A DNA stretch of 16,937 nt from an uncultured Candidatus Saccharibacteria bacterium (GTDB lineage Bacteria; Patescibacteriota; Saccharimonadia; Saccharimonadales; Saccharimonadaceae): assembly GCA_947304075.1 (NCBI GenBank), contig CAMYZY010000009.1, positions 1-16,937 on the forward strand, in the 5' to 3' direction. Shown here piece by piece: positions 1-6,950 of the stretch. The position numbers were made by a program, and so were the translations under genes. Numbering within the stretch: the first letter of the stretch is position 1; each line of letters starts with the position of its first letter. The notes under the pieces are model-generated. The model made no database searches. It was given only the letters and a program-made list of their open reading frames with translations, and was not told the origin of the DNA.

Positions 1-1
1 G

Positions 2-565
2 CTAGCGCAGGTCTTAATTAATCTGTGTGGACCGCTTAAGCCTGGTTCTGTGATCTTAGATCCATTTTGCGGAACTGGCGTGGTTTTGCAGGAAGCGATT
101 TTGATGGGATATTTTGGTTATGGGACTGATATTAGCGAAAGAATGATCGATTATAGTGAAAATAATTTAAAACATTTTGGTTTTAAAGATTATTTACTAG
201 AAGTTGGGGATGCTGTTAATCATAAATGGGGTAAAAAAATTGATGCGGTGGCGTGTGAAGGGTATCTAGGAAAGCCGTTTTCTAAGGTTCCGACGGACAT
301 GGAATTAAAAGAGCAAAAACAAGAGTGCGGAGCAATAGTAACAGGATTTTTGAAAAATTTGGCGGAGCAAATAAAAAAGGATACACCGGTAGTGATAGCA
401 GTGCCGGCTTGGCTTAAGTCAGACGGCTTATATGAACGATTAGATATACTTGACGAGATTCAAGATATGGGGTATAATGTTAACAATAAAACGCGAGAGG
501 GGCTTCTTTATCATCGTGATAATCAAGTTGTCGCGCGGGATATATTAATTTTAAGGAAAAAGTAG
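2..565 (+). CDS. Trm11/UPF0020-like SAM-dependent RNA methyltransferase, C-terminal part (5' end cut by the window)
   Basis: The frame is open from base 2, so the gene begins upstream and only its catalytic domain is visible. Motif I, the SAM-binding loop, reads LDPFCGTGVVLQEA, and is followed by GYGTDISERMIDYSENNL, where the acidic residue D of TDIS binds the SAM ribose. This arrangement is typical of THUMP/Trm11/UPF0020 RNA methyltransferases that modify guanosines in tRNA or rRNA. Where the family usually has a [D/N]PPY catalytic motif IV, this protein has DAVACEGYLGKPF, so the base-flipping motif is altered. The GTG at 50 lies inside the conserved domain and is not a real start. The stop codon TAG directly abuts the rpmA start, suggesting co-transcription and translational coupling. 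The exact RNA target cannot be told. The family is fairly sure, the activity less so. Confidence 0.8.
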   Translation, partial: LAQVLINLCGPLKPGSVILDPFCGTGVVLQEAILMGYFGYGTDISERMIDYSENNLKHFGFKDYLLEVGDAVNHKWGKKIDAVACEGYLGKPFSKVPTDMELKEQKQECGAIVTGFLKNLAEQIKKDTPVVIAVPAWLKSDGLYERLDILDEIQDMGYNVNNKTREGLLYHRDNQVVARDILILRKK

Positions 566-838
566 ATGTCACATGTAAAAGCTGGCGGTACCGCCAAAAA
601 TGTCCATAATAATGCTGGTCAGCGTCTCGGCGTGAAGCGTTTTGGTGGACAAAAAGTTAAAAACGGCGAAGTTTTGGTTCGTCAGACAGGTGCCACTAAG
701 ATTGCTGGTCCTGGTACTTATATGTCACGTAATTACACGATTCATGCAGCGAAAGATGGTGTGGTAACTTTTGTAAAGACCAAGAAAACGCATTTTTCGG
801 GTAAGTCGTTACCAAGAGTTCGCGTTGAGGTACGCTAG
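566..838 (+). CDS. rpmA: 50S ribosomal protein bL27
   Basis: A 90-residue protein with the L27 signature QRLGVKRFGGQKVKNGEVLVRQTG, followed by the DGVV segment of the beta barrel. bL27 sits near the peptidyl-transferase centre, where its flexible N-terminal tail reaches the tRNA acceptor ends. The tail here starts MSHVKAGGTAKN with no removable leader of the kind cleaved by Prp in Firmicutes. The C-terminus carries a basic extension (about residues 72-90) beyond the usual core. The start is immediately after the upstream TAG, with an AAGGA ribosome-binding site inside the methyltransferase gene. The usual partner rplU (bL21) is not adjacent; a methyltransferase takes its place. A strong terminator follows at once, so rpmA ends the operon. 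Confidence 0.95.
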   Translation: MSHVKAGGTAKNVHNNAGQRLGVKRFGGQKVKNGEVLVRQTGATKIAGPGTYMSRNYTIHAAKDGVVTFVKTKKTHFSGKSLPRVRVEVR

Positions 839-842
839 AAAG

Positions 843-864
843 TAACCCTTCGGGGTTATTTTTT
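843..864 (+). terminator. Rho-independent terminator of the rpmA operon
   Basis: A six-base-pair stem TAACCC/GGGTTA closed by a TTCG tetraloop is followed by a run of six or more T. It lies 4 nt after the rpmA stop. The next promoter starts almost immediately behind the T-run. Confidence 0.9.
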
Positions 865-865
865 A

Positions 866-874
866 TGGTATAAT
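866..874 (+). promoter_or_regulatory. Extended -10 promoter of the flippase gene, predicted leaderless
   Basis: TGGTATAAT ends exactly 6 nt before the ATG at 881, so transcription would be expected to begin on or next to the A of the start codon. The -35 position falls in the preceding terminator and shows no TTGACA. No ribosome-binding site fits between the promoter and the ATG. Confidence 0.75.
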
Positions 875-880
875 TGTTTT

Positions 881-1927
881 ATGGCTAAGAAAAAACATAA
901 GTGGTTTTCTTTTCGAACGGTCGTTTCAGTTTTAACGGTAATTCTGGTAGCCTATGTGGTTTATAAAAATTGGCCGGATATTTTGGAGACTTTAAATCAT
1001 CTACATGAAGCAAATGGTTTTGTTTTAGTGCTATTAATTCCAGAACAATTATTTATGTATTTTGCTTGTGGTCAAATCTTTTTTTCGTATCTTCGCAACA
1101 AGAGAGACGTGAAGAAGTTTTCTTCTAAAGAGATATTATTAATATCAACTGAACTCAATTTTGTAAATCATGCGGTGCCGGCTGGTGGAATTGGTGGCCT
1201 AGCTTTCTTAACTTATCGTTTGATGCCATTTGGAGTTTCGGCTGGGCAGGCGAGTTTTCTATACCTATTTCGTTATGCGGTAACTACGGTGGTTAATTAT
1301 TTGCAGGCTTTGGTTGCGATTGCGGTGCTTTTGATGCTTGGTTTAATTCCGGATGAGGCCCGTTGGATTATTCCGGTAGCGCTACTCATGAACATGGCTG
1401 TGTTCTTCTTTTTGTGGTTTGTGATTTTTATTGCTAGCAGTGAAAAACGTATTGATAAGTTTTCAAAGTTTATTACTAAGTTTTTGGATTTTGTTGCTAA
1501 GATTTTTACTTTTGGTCACAAAGAAAAATTATTAAAGCATAGAAATATAACTGAATATTTTATGGATATACACCAGAGTGTAATCATTGCGCGAGAGAAC
1601 AAGAAATTTTTAAAGAAGCCTTTGCTTTGGGGTTTGGTATATAGTTTTTGCGAAATTGCGACTTACTGGATTGTGGCGATTTCTTTGGGTAGGCCGGAGC
1701 TATTACCATTTATTATGGTTGGGGAAGCGATTGGTTCGGTGTTTGATGGAATTGTGCCTTACGGGCTGTATGAGCTTGGGATGGCTGGAGTGATGATTGC
1801 GCTTGGTGTAGACTTTCCTACTGCGACTATTGTGACTGTGATGACTAGAGTGATTACTTTGCTATTTACGATTGCTTCTGGCTCGTATCCATACTACGAG
1901 GCGATTAGGGGTAAAAAGGATGAATAG
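881..1927 (+). CDS. Flippase-like integral membrane protein (LPG synthase TM / UPF0104 / YbhN-like)
   Basis: A 348-residue polytopic protein with a basic N-terminus (MAKKKHK) and about eight hydrophobic segments. The segment NHAVPAGGIGGLAFLTYRL (about residues 95-113) matches the conserved [P/S]-x-GG-x-GG loop of the lysylphosphatidylglycerol synthase transmembrane family (UPF0104/DUF2156-less flippase domain). A second conserved stretch, GSVFDGIVPYGLYELGM (about 285-301), fits the C-terminal part of that family. Members move or modify lipids in the cytoplasmic membrane. There is no aminoacyl-transfer domain here, so a flippase or a glycolipid-related role is more likely than lipid aminoacylation; the substrate is unknown. 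Its end overlaps the xseA start by 8 nt, so xseAB are probably expressed from the same promoter. Confidence 0.78.
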   Translation: MAKKKHKWFSFRTVVSVLTVILVAYVVYKNWPDILETLNHLHEANGFVLVLLIPEQLFMYFACGQIFFSYLRNKRDVKKFSSKEILLISTELNFVNHAVPAGGIGGLAFLTYRLMPFGVSAGQASFLYLFRYAVTTVVNYLQALVAIAVLLMLGLIPDEARWIIPVALLMNMAVFFFLWFVIFIASSEKRIDKFSKFITKFLDFVAKIFTFGHKEKLLKHRNITEYFMDIHQSVIIARENKKFLKKPLLWGLVYSFCEIATYWIVAISLGRPELLPFIMVGEAIGSVFDGIVPYGLYELGMAGVMIALGVDFPTATIVTVMTRVITLLFTIASGSYPYYEAIRGKKDE

Positions 1928-3071
1928 TTACTCACCGACAGAATTTATTGCGGTGGTAAACCAAACGCTTGAATATGCTTATTCGCCAGCTTTGGTGACT
2001 GGTGAAGTGGCGAGTTTTAAAATCAATCAAGGTAAGTGGGTGTTTTTTGATATCAAAGACGAAGAATCGTCGATTTCTTGTTTTATGTCGGTGTGGAGCT
2101 TAAGAGTTCCGTTAGAAGATGGAATGAAGGTGGTAGTAAGTGGTGTGCCGAAACTAACGAAATGGGGAAAGTTTTCATTTACGGTTGAAAATGTGAAGCC
2201 GGTGGGCGAAGGCTCAATTAAAAAAGCCTATGAACTGCTAAAGAAAAAGTTAACTGCCGAAGGATTGTTTGATGTTTCGCGAAAACGAGAGATACCGGAG
2301 AATTTGGTTAAACTGGGCGTGATTTCTTCTACCGATGCGGCGGGATATACGGATTTTATTAAAATTATTAATGCTAGGTGGGGTGGTATGAAAGTGTCGG
2401 TGGCGCATACGCAAGTCCAGGGTATGGATGCGCCGGATCAAATTATACGGGCGCTCAAATATTTCAATGAAAGAAGTGATGTGCAAATGATTGCGATTTT
2501 GCGCGGGGGTGGGAGTGCGGATGATTTGTCGTGTTTTAATGATGAACAGTTGGTGCGAGAAATTGCGGCATCAAAAATTCCGGTGATTACTGGCATTGGG
2601 CACGAAAGGGATGAATCATTGGCGGATTTGGCGGCGGATGTTAGAGCTTCGACACCGTCTAATGTGGCGGAGATGTTGACGAAAGATAGAAACGAAGAGA
2701 AAATGAAGCTGATGAAAACGATGAATCGGACCAATCAAGTTTTATTGCAAGCAGTTGAGCGAGCGAGTGAAAATAATACTGGACGAGTGAAAAGAGTTTG
2801 TGATGGAATTAATACGAAGTATATTGAGCCGATGATTAAGAACAATGCTGAAAAGATTGATGACTGTTTGAAGGTGATAAAGGACGCATTTGATAAGGTT
2901 CAGAATATATTGCAACAGAGAATTAAAGTACTCGATGTGTTAAATCCGGAAAAGGTGCTAAGCCAAGGCTATGCGATTTTATCGGGAAAGATTTCGCCGG
3001 GTGAAATGATTAAAATTACGACAGCGAAACAAGAAATTGATGCAACGATTAAGAATATAAAAGAAAGGTAA
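1920..3071 (+). CDS. xseA: Exodeoxyribonuclease VII large subunit
   Basis: The protein has 383 residues from the ATG at 1920. The longer frame from 1872 runs inside the previous gene and is rejected. The N-terminal OB-fold (about residues 1-100) includes VTGEVASFKINQGKWVFFDIKD. The catalytic domain follows, with GVISSTDAAGYTDF, the signature LRGGGSADDLSCFND, and TGIGHERDESLADLAADVRASTPSNVAE. A long helical region and a C-terminal NPEKVLSQGYAIL motif complete the protein. The enzyme complex XseA-XseB degrades single-stranded DNA from both ends to oligonucleotides and takes part in repair. The start overlaps the stop of the flippase gene by 8 nt, implying translational coupling, and xseB follows after 2 nt. 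Confidence 0.95.
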   Translation: MNSYSPTEFIAVVNQTLEYAYSPALVTGEVASFKINQGKWVFFDIKDEESSISCFMSVWSLRVPLEDGMKVVVSGVPKLTKWGKFSFTVENVKPVGEGSIKKAYELLKKKLTAEGLFDVSRKREIPENLVKLGVISSTDAAGYTDFIKIINARWGGMKVSVAHTQVQGMDAPDQIIRALKYFNERSDVQMIAILRGGGSADDLSCFNDEQLVREIAASKIPVITGIGHERDESLADLAADVRASTPSNVAEMLTKDRNEEKMKLMKTMNRTNQVLLQAVERASENNTGRVKRVCDGINTKYIEPMIKNNAEKIDDCLKVIKDAFDKVQNILQQRIKVLDVLNPEKVLSQGYAILSGKISPGEMIKITTAKQEIDATIKNIKER

Positions 3072-3073
3072 GC

Positions 3074-3271
3074 ATGGAAAAAGATTTGACATTAAATCAG
3101 AAGATTGAAAACTTAGATGAGCAGGTGGAGTGGTTTTATTCGGATAATTTTAAATTAGATGAGGCTGTAGAGAAATATAAGGAAGCGATAAAGTTAGCCA
3201 AAAACATTGAGAAAGATTTGAATGAACTGAAAAATGAGATTAATGTGATTGCGGAAGACTTTAGTAAATAA
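3074..3271 (+). CDS. xseB: Exodeoxyribonuclease VII small subunit
   Basis: A 65-residue, almost wholly helical, acidic protein. It contains LNQKIENLDEQVEWFYSDNFKLDEAVEKYKEA, which fits the XseB family pattern of an early 'LE.iv..le.g...Ldeal..y..g' block. It lies 2 nt after xseA, with a GAAAGG ribosome-binding sequence at the end of xseA. XseB binds the C-terminal helices of XseA in several copies and is needed for activity. The call rests mainly on position and length plus this helical pattern. Confidence 0.88.
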   Translation: MEKDLTLNQKIENLDEQVEWFYSDNFKLDEAVEKYKEAIKLAKNIEKDLNELKNEINVIAEDFSK

Positions 3272-3281
3272 TTAATACTTA

Positions 3282-3290
3282 TGGTATAAT
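3282..3290 (+). promoter_or_regulatory. Extended -10 promoter, predicted leaderless
   Basis: TGGTATAAT ends 6 nt before the ATG at 3297. No recognisable -35 and no ribosome-binding site are present. Confidence 0.75.
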
Positions 3291-3296
3291 ATTGAT

Positions 3297-4037
3297 ATGG
3301 AAAATGGACAATTACCACCAACGCAAACAGTGCAATCGTCGCAGGGTTTGCCGATGGTGCAACAAGTGCAAGCAGAAAAACCAAAAACCACTAAAGATAA
3401 TTCTGGTTTGAAAAAAACTATTCTTTTGATTATTTTTGCTTTAGTGGCGGTGACTTTTATAGGTTTGTTTGTGTGGATTTATATGGAATATGACACGCTT
3501 AAAACTAATTATGATGCGGATGTGGCAACGGAAGCTGCAAAGATAAAAGATGAGCAACAGGCGATTGATGATGCTAAATGCCAAAAAGAAAAGGAGTATC
3601 CGTATAGCGTATTTGCTGGTCCGGTGGATTATGGCGAATTAAACTTTGAATATCCAAAAACCTGGAGTGTATATATTGCAAAAGATGCGGCTAATGGTGG
3701 TGATTTTGAAGCGTATCTAAATCCGATTCAAATTGAGCCGATTTCGAATACTTCTATCAATGCACTTAGAGTAAAAATAGTCAATAAGAGTTTTGACGAT
3801 ATGACAAAGGAATATCAAAGATATCTTGAGAGTAGAGAGAAAAATCTTAGCGTTGAGTCTGTAACTGTAAATGGTGTGACGGCAAATCTTTATACTGGGA
3901 CGATTCCAAATACAGAACTAAATGGATATATATTGATATTTAAGATTCGCGATAAGACTGCGATTTTGCAAACTGATTCGGTATTGTTTAAAGAGAGCTA
4001 CGATAAATTAATTCAGACAATTAAGTTTAACTCCTAA
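3297..4037 (+). CDS. Membrane-anchored extracytoplasmic protein with a PsbP/Mog1-like domain
   Basis: A 246-residue protein of unknown function. The first 35 or so residues are hydrophilic and rich in Gln/Pro, followed by one membrane helix (KKTILLIIFALVAVTFIGLF, about residues 40-65). A short coiled-coil-like stretch (about 70-100) comes next, and the C-terminal domain starts at LNFEYPKTWSV. That last pattern (a beta strand, then 'YP..W.v' and a downstream segment on forming and tracking a beta sheet) resembles PsbP/Mog1-fold lipoproteins seen in many Gram-positive and CPR bacteria. No catalytic residues can be named. The topology predicts the N-terminus inside and the domain outside. It has its own promoter and sits between xseB and a two-component gene pair, with no obvious functional link. 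Confidence 0.6.
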   Translation: MENGQLPPTQTVQSSQGLPMVQQVQAEKPKTTKDNSGLKKTILLIIFALVAVTFIGLFVWIYMEYDTLKTNYDADVATEAAKIKDEQQAIDDAKCQKEKEYPYSVFAGPVDYGELNFEYPKTWSVYIAKDAANGGDFEAYLNPIQIEPISNTSINALRVKIVNKSFDDMTKEYQRYLESREKNLSVESVTVNGVTANLYTGTIPNTELNGYILIFKIRDKTAILQTDSVLFKESYDKLIQTIKFNS

Positions 4038-4039
4038 TA

Positions 4040-4048
4040 TGATATAAT
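4040..4048 (+). promoter_or_regulatory. Extended -10 promoter of the histidine kinase gene
   Basis: TGATATAAT ends 6 nt before the ATG at 4055, again predicting a leaderless transcript. Unusually, a perfect Shine-Dalgarno sequence AAAAGGAGGT lies at 4059-4068, just inside the reading frame. It could instead serve the in-frame TTG at 4079 or GTG at 4082. Confidence 0.72.
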
Positions 4049-4054
4049 GGGGGC

Positions 4055-4735
4055 ATGGAAAAGGAGGTCGACGGTATTTTGGTGGTGGCGCATGAGCTAA
4101 AGGCGCCACTTGCGGTTTTAAGGCAACTAGCCTTTAGTTTGGATGAAATGAATGCGAAAGATGAGCGGACTCGCTCGCAGATGATTAGTGTTTCCGAGCG
4201 GGCGATGAAGCAAGTTAATGATTTAATAAAAGTGCGTAGACTAGAAGATGGGCTATTTGAAATGGAACCAATTGCGATTAGGGAAGTGTGTGATGCGGTG
4301 AGCCGAGAATTACAATATTTGTTTAGATATAATAATAGAGATTTGTTTATTAGATACTCCAATCGGGCGAGATTAGTGACAGCGAATCGGGATTTATTAT
4401 ATAGTGTGATTTATAATTTTTTGCTGAATGCAATGCATTATTCGGGGTACGAGACGAGAGCGGAACTGATTGTAAAGGATTGTCGAAATAAGGTAAAGGT
4501 AGTGGTGCGTGATTACGGGCCGACGCTTCCGATAGATGTATGGAAAGAAATGAAGCGGGGCTGGGTAGAAAAGCCGCTTTCGATTGCGATGAGACCGGGT
4601 TCGTCGGGATTAGGACTGTTTATCGCATCGAGATTTGCAAGGTATATGAATGCAAATGTTGGTGCGGTAAGACATCGAGACGGGACGAGCTTTTTTGTGG
4701 AACTACCAATTTCTAAACAAGCGAGTTTGTTTTAA
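4055..4735 (+). CDS. Sensorless cytoplasmic histidine kinase (HisKA + HATPase_c)
   Basis: A 226-residue protein made only of the kinase core. The H-box VVAHELKAPLAVLRQL places the phospho-acceptor His at about residue 13. It is followed by the second dimerisation helix, the N-box LLYSVIYNFLLNAMHYS, the G1 box VVVRDYGPTLP and the G2 box GSSGLGLFIASRF. No membrane helix, PAS, HAMP or other sensor domain is present, and there is hardly any room before the H-box. The G1 box is slightly unusual (DYGP rather than DxGxG). The gene for a lone receiver protein follows 1 nt after the stop, so the two form a two-component pair. The signal it senses is unknown. The ATG at 4055 is favoured by promoter position, but TTG 4079 is possible because of the strong Shine-Dalgarno sequence. 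Confidence 0.88.
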   Translation: MEKEVDGILVVAHELKAPLAVLRQLAFSLDEMNAKDERTRSQMISVSERAMKQVNDLIKVRRLEDGLFEMEPIAIREVCDAVSRELQYLFRYNNRDLFIRYSNRARLVTANRDLLYSVIYNFLLNAMHYSGYETRAELIVKDCRNKVKVVVRDYGPTLPIDVWKEMKRGWVEKPLSIAMRPGSSGLGLFIASRFARYMNANVGAVRHRDGTSFFVELPISKQASLF

Positions 4736-4736
4736 G

Positions 4737-5087
4737 ATGATTTTTGTGATTGATGACGATGAGATAATGATTGATTGTATTAAAAATGCAATTAATGATG
4801 ATGTGCGGACGTTTTTGAATGCGATTGATGCGATGTCTTGTATCAGTGATGGCGTGATGCCGGATTTGATGTTTTTAGATATTATGCTGGATGGGCCGGA
4901 TGGATTTACGTTTCTTAATGAACTATCTTCTTATCCAGACACGGCGAAGATTCCTGTAGTGGTGGTGTCGTCGCTAGATTTTAATGATCGCGATTTATCA
5001 AATTATGGCGTGGTTGGGTATCTAAATAAAGAAACTATGACGCCAGGAGATATTAAAGGCTATGTCAGCAAGTATCGAAAAAAATGA
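4737..5087 (+). CDS. Single-domain response regulator (receiver only)
   Basis: A 116-residue CheY-like receiver starting at ATG 4737, 1 nt after the kinase stop. The earlier in-frame start at 4695 lies inside the kinase gene and is rejected. It has the acidic pocket FVIDDDE, the phospho-acceptor Asp in LMFLDIMLDGPDG, the Ser/Thr switch in VVVVSSLD and the conserved Lys in VVGYLNKETM. There is no DNA-binding or enzymatic output domain, so it must act by binding another protein or as a phosphate sink or relay. The kinase just upstream is the obvious donor. The 3' end overlaps recO by 26 nt. Confidence 0.92.
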   Translation: MIFVIDDDEIMIDCIKNAINDDVRTFLNAIDAMSCISDGVMPDLMFLDIMLDGPDGFTFLNELSSYPDTAKIPVVVVSSLDFNDRDLSNYGVVGYLNKETMTPGDIKGYVSKYRKK

Positions 5088-5751
5088 TATTAGGACGCTT
5101 GGGTATGTGGTGCGACGAACTAATTATGGTGAAGCGGACAGGATTTTGAATCTGATTACGCCGATTGGCAAAATTGCGGTAATTGCTAAGGGTGTGAGAA
5201 AAGAAAAATCAAAGCTGGCGGGAAGCGTGGAGTTATTTTCGCTTACGGATTTTACGATACATAAAGGACGGGGTGAAATGGGAGTACTAACTGGCGCAAA
5301 AATGTTAAGATATTATGGCAATATTTTAAAAAATTTTGAGCGCATGGAACTTGCCGGGCTCGTTATGAAAAAAATTAGTGCGGTAGCAGAAAGTTCGGAT
5401 AGCTCGGAGTACTATAGAATCATTGACCAGAGTTTGTTTGCTCTAAATGATGCTGTGGATGTGAAGCTGGTGGAAAGTTGGTTTTTGCTAAATGTATTGA
5501 GAGCGATGGGTGACGAAGTGAATTTTTATCGGGATGCGAGTGGCAAGAAGTTGGACGCTGGGAATAAATATAGTTTTGATGTTTCGGAGAATTGTTTTGT
5601 GGTGGATACGAATGGAATGTATGGTGCGGATGAAATAAAGCTTTTGAGACTATTGGTTTCTACGGATTTAAATGTGGTACGGAGAGTGAAAAATTTGGAT
5701 TCAATGCTTGAAGACACATTGAGACTGGCTCGAGTGATGGCAAAGACCTGA
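5062..5751 (+). CDS. recO: DNA repair protein RecO
   Basis: A 229-residue protein. The N-terminal OB-fold reads IRTLGYVVRRTNYGEADRILNLITPIGKIAVIAKGVRK followed by LAGSVELFSLTDF, which is the typical RecO pattern. The helical C-terminal half carries LLNVLRAMGDEV. RecO loads RecA on SSB-coated single-stranded DNA together with RecR and anneals strands. The four-cysteine zinc finger found in many RecO proteins is absent, leaving only single Cys residues such as C174 (SENCFV); E. coli RecO also lacks it. The start overlaps the response-regulator gene by 26 nt in another frame, with AAAGGC as a weak ribosome-binding site. The stop is TGA, which argues for the standard genetic code. Confidence 0.88.
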   Translation: MSASIEKNDIRTLGYVVRRTNYGEADRILNLITPIGKIAVIAKGVRKEKSKLAGSVELFSLTDFTIHKGRGEMGVLTGAKMLRYYGNILKNFERMELAGLVMKKISAVAESSDSSEYYRIIDQSLFALNDAVDVKLVESWFLLNVLRAMGDEVNFYRDASGKKLDAGNKYSFDVSENCFVVDTNGMYGADEIKLLRLLVSTDLNVVRRVKNLDSMLEDTLRLARVMAKT

Positions 5752-5768
5752 GCTAATCGGGGTAAATG

Positions 5769-5777
5769 TGGTATAAT
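5769..5777 (+). promoter_or_regulatory. Extended -10 promoter of ppa, with a leadered transcript
   Basis: TGGTATAAT lies 24 nt before the ATG at 5802. Transcription should start near 5784, leaving a short leader that contains the ribosome-binding site AAGGAG at 5791-5796. This contrasts with the leaderless genes around it. Confidence 0.75.
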
Positions 5778-5801
5778 ATATAGTATAAACAAGGAGATTT
5801 T

Positions 5802-6335
5802 ATGGCAGACTTTAATAAAGTTTTGACGCCGGGTGAGCCGGAAAAAGGTGAGCTTAACGTGGTGATTGAAATTCCTACTGGGTCAAATCACAAGATTGAA
5901 TGGGATAGGAAGCACGCATGCTTTATGCTAGATAGAGTTGAGCCAATGGCTTTTGCTAAACCATGTAATTATGGTTTTATTCCACAGACTCTAGATGAAG
6001 ATGGTGATGAACTTGACGTATTAATGATTACTGAGCAGCCACTGACGACAGGAATTTGGATGAAGGCAAAGATTTTGGGTGTGATGAAATTTGTGGATGG
6101 TGGCGAAGTAGATGATAAAATCATTTGTGTGCCAGCTGACGATCGTAATAATGGTGATGCCTATAATAAATTGGAAGATTTGCCAGAGCAAACCTTGAAA
6201 CAGATTGAGTATCACTTTAATCATTATAAAGATTTGAAGAAGCCTGGTTCGACGGAAGTGAAGGCGTTTGAAGGCTTGGATTCTGCAAAGAAAGTAATTG
6301 CTGCTGCGATAGAAAGATTTGCAAAGAACAAATAG
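5802..6335 (+). CDS. ppa: Inorganic pyrophosphatase, family I
   Basis: A 177-residue soluble enzyme that hydrolyses pyrophosphate to two phosphates and so pulls tRNA charging, DNA and RNA synthesis forward. Conserved elements are IEIPTGSNHKIEWD near the N-terminus, CNYGFIPQTLDEDGDELDVLM with the metal-binding Asp residues D67, D69 and D72, and VDDKIICVPADD (around D104/D105). Its length is the usual one for bacterial family I enzymes. It is one of the few genes here with a real Shine-Dalgarno sequence, which fits a highly expressed gene. It ends at a strong terminator shared with the convergent gene. Confidence 0.95.
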   Translation: MADFNKVLTPGEPEKGELNVVIEIPTGSNHKIEWDRKHACFMLDRVEPMAFAKPCNYGFIPQTLDEDGDELDVLMITEQPLTTGIWMKAKILGVMKFVDGGEVDDKIICVPADDRNNGDAYNKLEDLPEQTLKQIEYHFNHYKDLKKPGSTEVKAFEGLDSAKKVIAAAIERFAKNK

Positions 6336-6342
6336 TTTGGAT

Positions 6343-6376
6343 AAAAAAATATCTCCCGTTTGGGAGATATTTTTTG
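6343..6376. terminator. Bidirectional rho-independent terminator between ppa and the convergent gene
   Basis: AAATATCTCCC and GGGAGATATTT form a perfect stem around a GTTT loop, flanked by an A-run on the left and a T-run on the right. It can therefore stop transcription coming from either side. It lies 7 nt after the ppa stop and next to the 3' end of the minus-strand gene. Confidence 0.92.
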
Positions 6377-6913
6377 TTATTCTTCGGGAAGTTCTTCGAC
6401 TTCGGTTTCTTCGGTGGTTTCTTCTTCGGTTTGTTTGATTTCTTCTTCGATAAGTTTATTGAATTCAATTTGGGTTTGGACATCATAAACTGAAATGTCT
6501 TCGTATTCGACGGGTTTTGCAGTTAGGATAACGTAGACGCCATCTAGATTGATAGCTTCGTACATAGTGCGATCTCTTTCAGAGATTTGATTGTATGCTA
6601 ATTTTGCGGTTCCTCCGTTTTCGAATTCGTAATAGATTTTGAGCCCTGTGATGTCATCGCCAGAGTAGTAATATACGCGGTGAATTTTGACTGGGACATA
6701 TTCGTCGTCCTTTTCGGGGAAGATGTCGGAGCCAGTTGAAGTGATAACATATTTACTACCATCGGACGAGAAATATGAATCATTTAGACCACCGTTGATA
6801 ACGTTGTTATTGAATAGAATTATTAGTATTACAATTAAAGCAATCAATACGATTGCAATGATGCTACCGATAATGATTGGCTTGTTGTTTTTACTATTGT
6901 TAGAATTAGCCAT
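6377..6913 (-). CDS. Single-pass membrane-anchored protein with an acidic tail, unknown function
   Basis: A 178-residue protein when started at the ATG at 6913. That ATG has the ribosome-binding site AAAAGGAG (complement of 6919-6926) at good spacing; the longer frame to 6973 overlaps glyS and is unlikely. The short polar N-terminus (MANSNNSKNNK) is followed by one very hydrophobic helix (PIIIGSIIAIVLIALIVILI, about residues 12-34) and an extracytoplasmic domain of about 110 residues. A tail rich in Glu and Thr (from about residue 155, ending EELPEE) finishes the protein. I do not recognise the domain. It lies 37 nt after glyS on the same strand and has a possible own -10, TGCTAAAAT. Confidence 0.7.
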   Translation of the reverse strand: MANSNNSKNNKPIIIGSIIAIVLIALIVILIILFNNNVINGGLNDSYFSSDGSKYVITSTGSDIFPEKDDEYVPVKIHRVYYYSGDDITGLKIYYEFENGGTAKLAYNQISERDRTMYEAINLDGVYVILTAKPVEYEDISVYDVQTQIEFNKLIEEEIKQTEEETTEETEVEELPEE

Positions 6914-6935
6914 TTTTTCTCCTTTTGTTGTTTTT

Positions 6936-6944
6936 ATTTTAGCA
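6936..6944 (-). promoter_or_regulatory. Possible extended -10 promoter of the anchored protein gene
   Basis: On the minus strand TGCTAAAAT lies about 22 nt before the ATG at 6913, leaving a short leader with the ribosome-binding site AAAAGGAG. It falls just after the glyS stop. Read-through from glyS is also possible. Confidence 0.5.
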
Positions 6945-6950
6945 TGAGCT

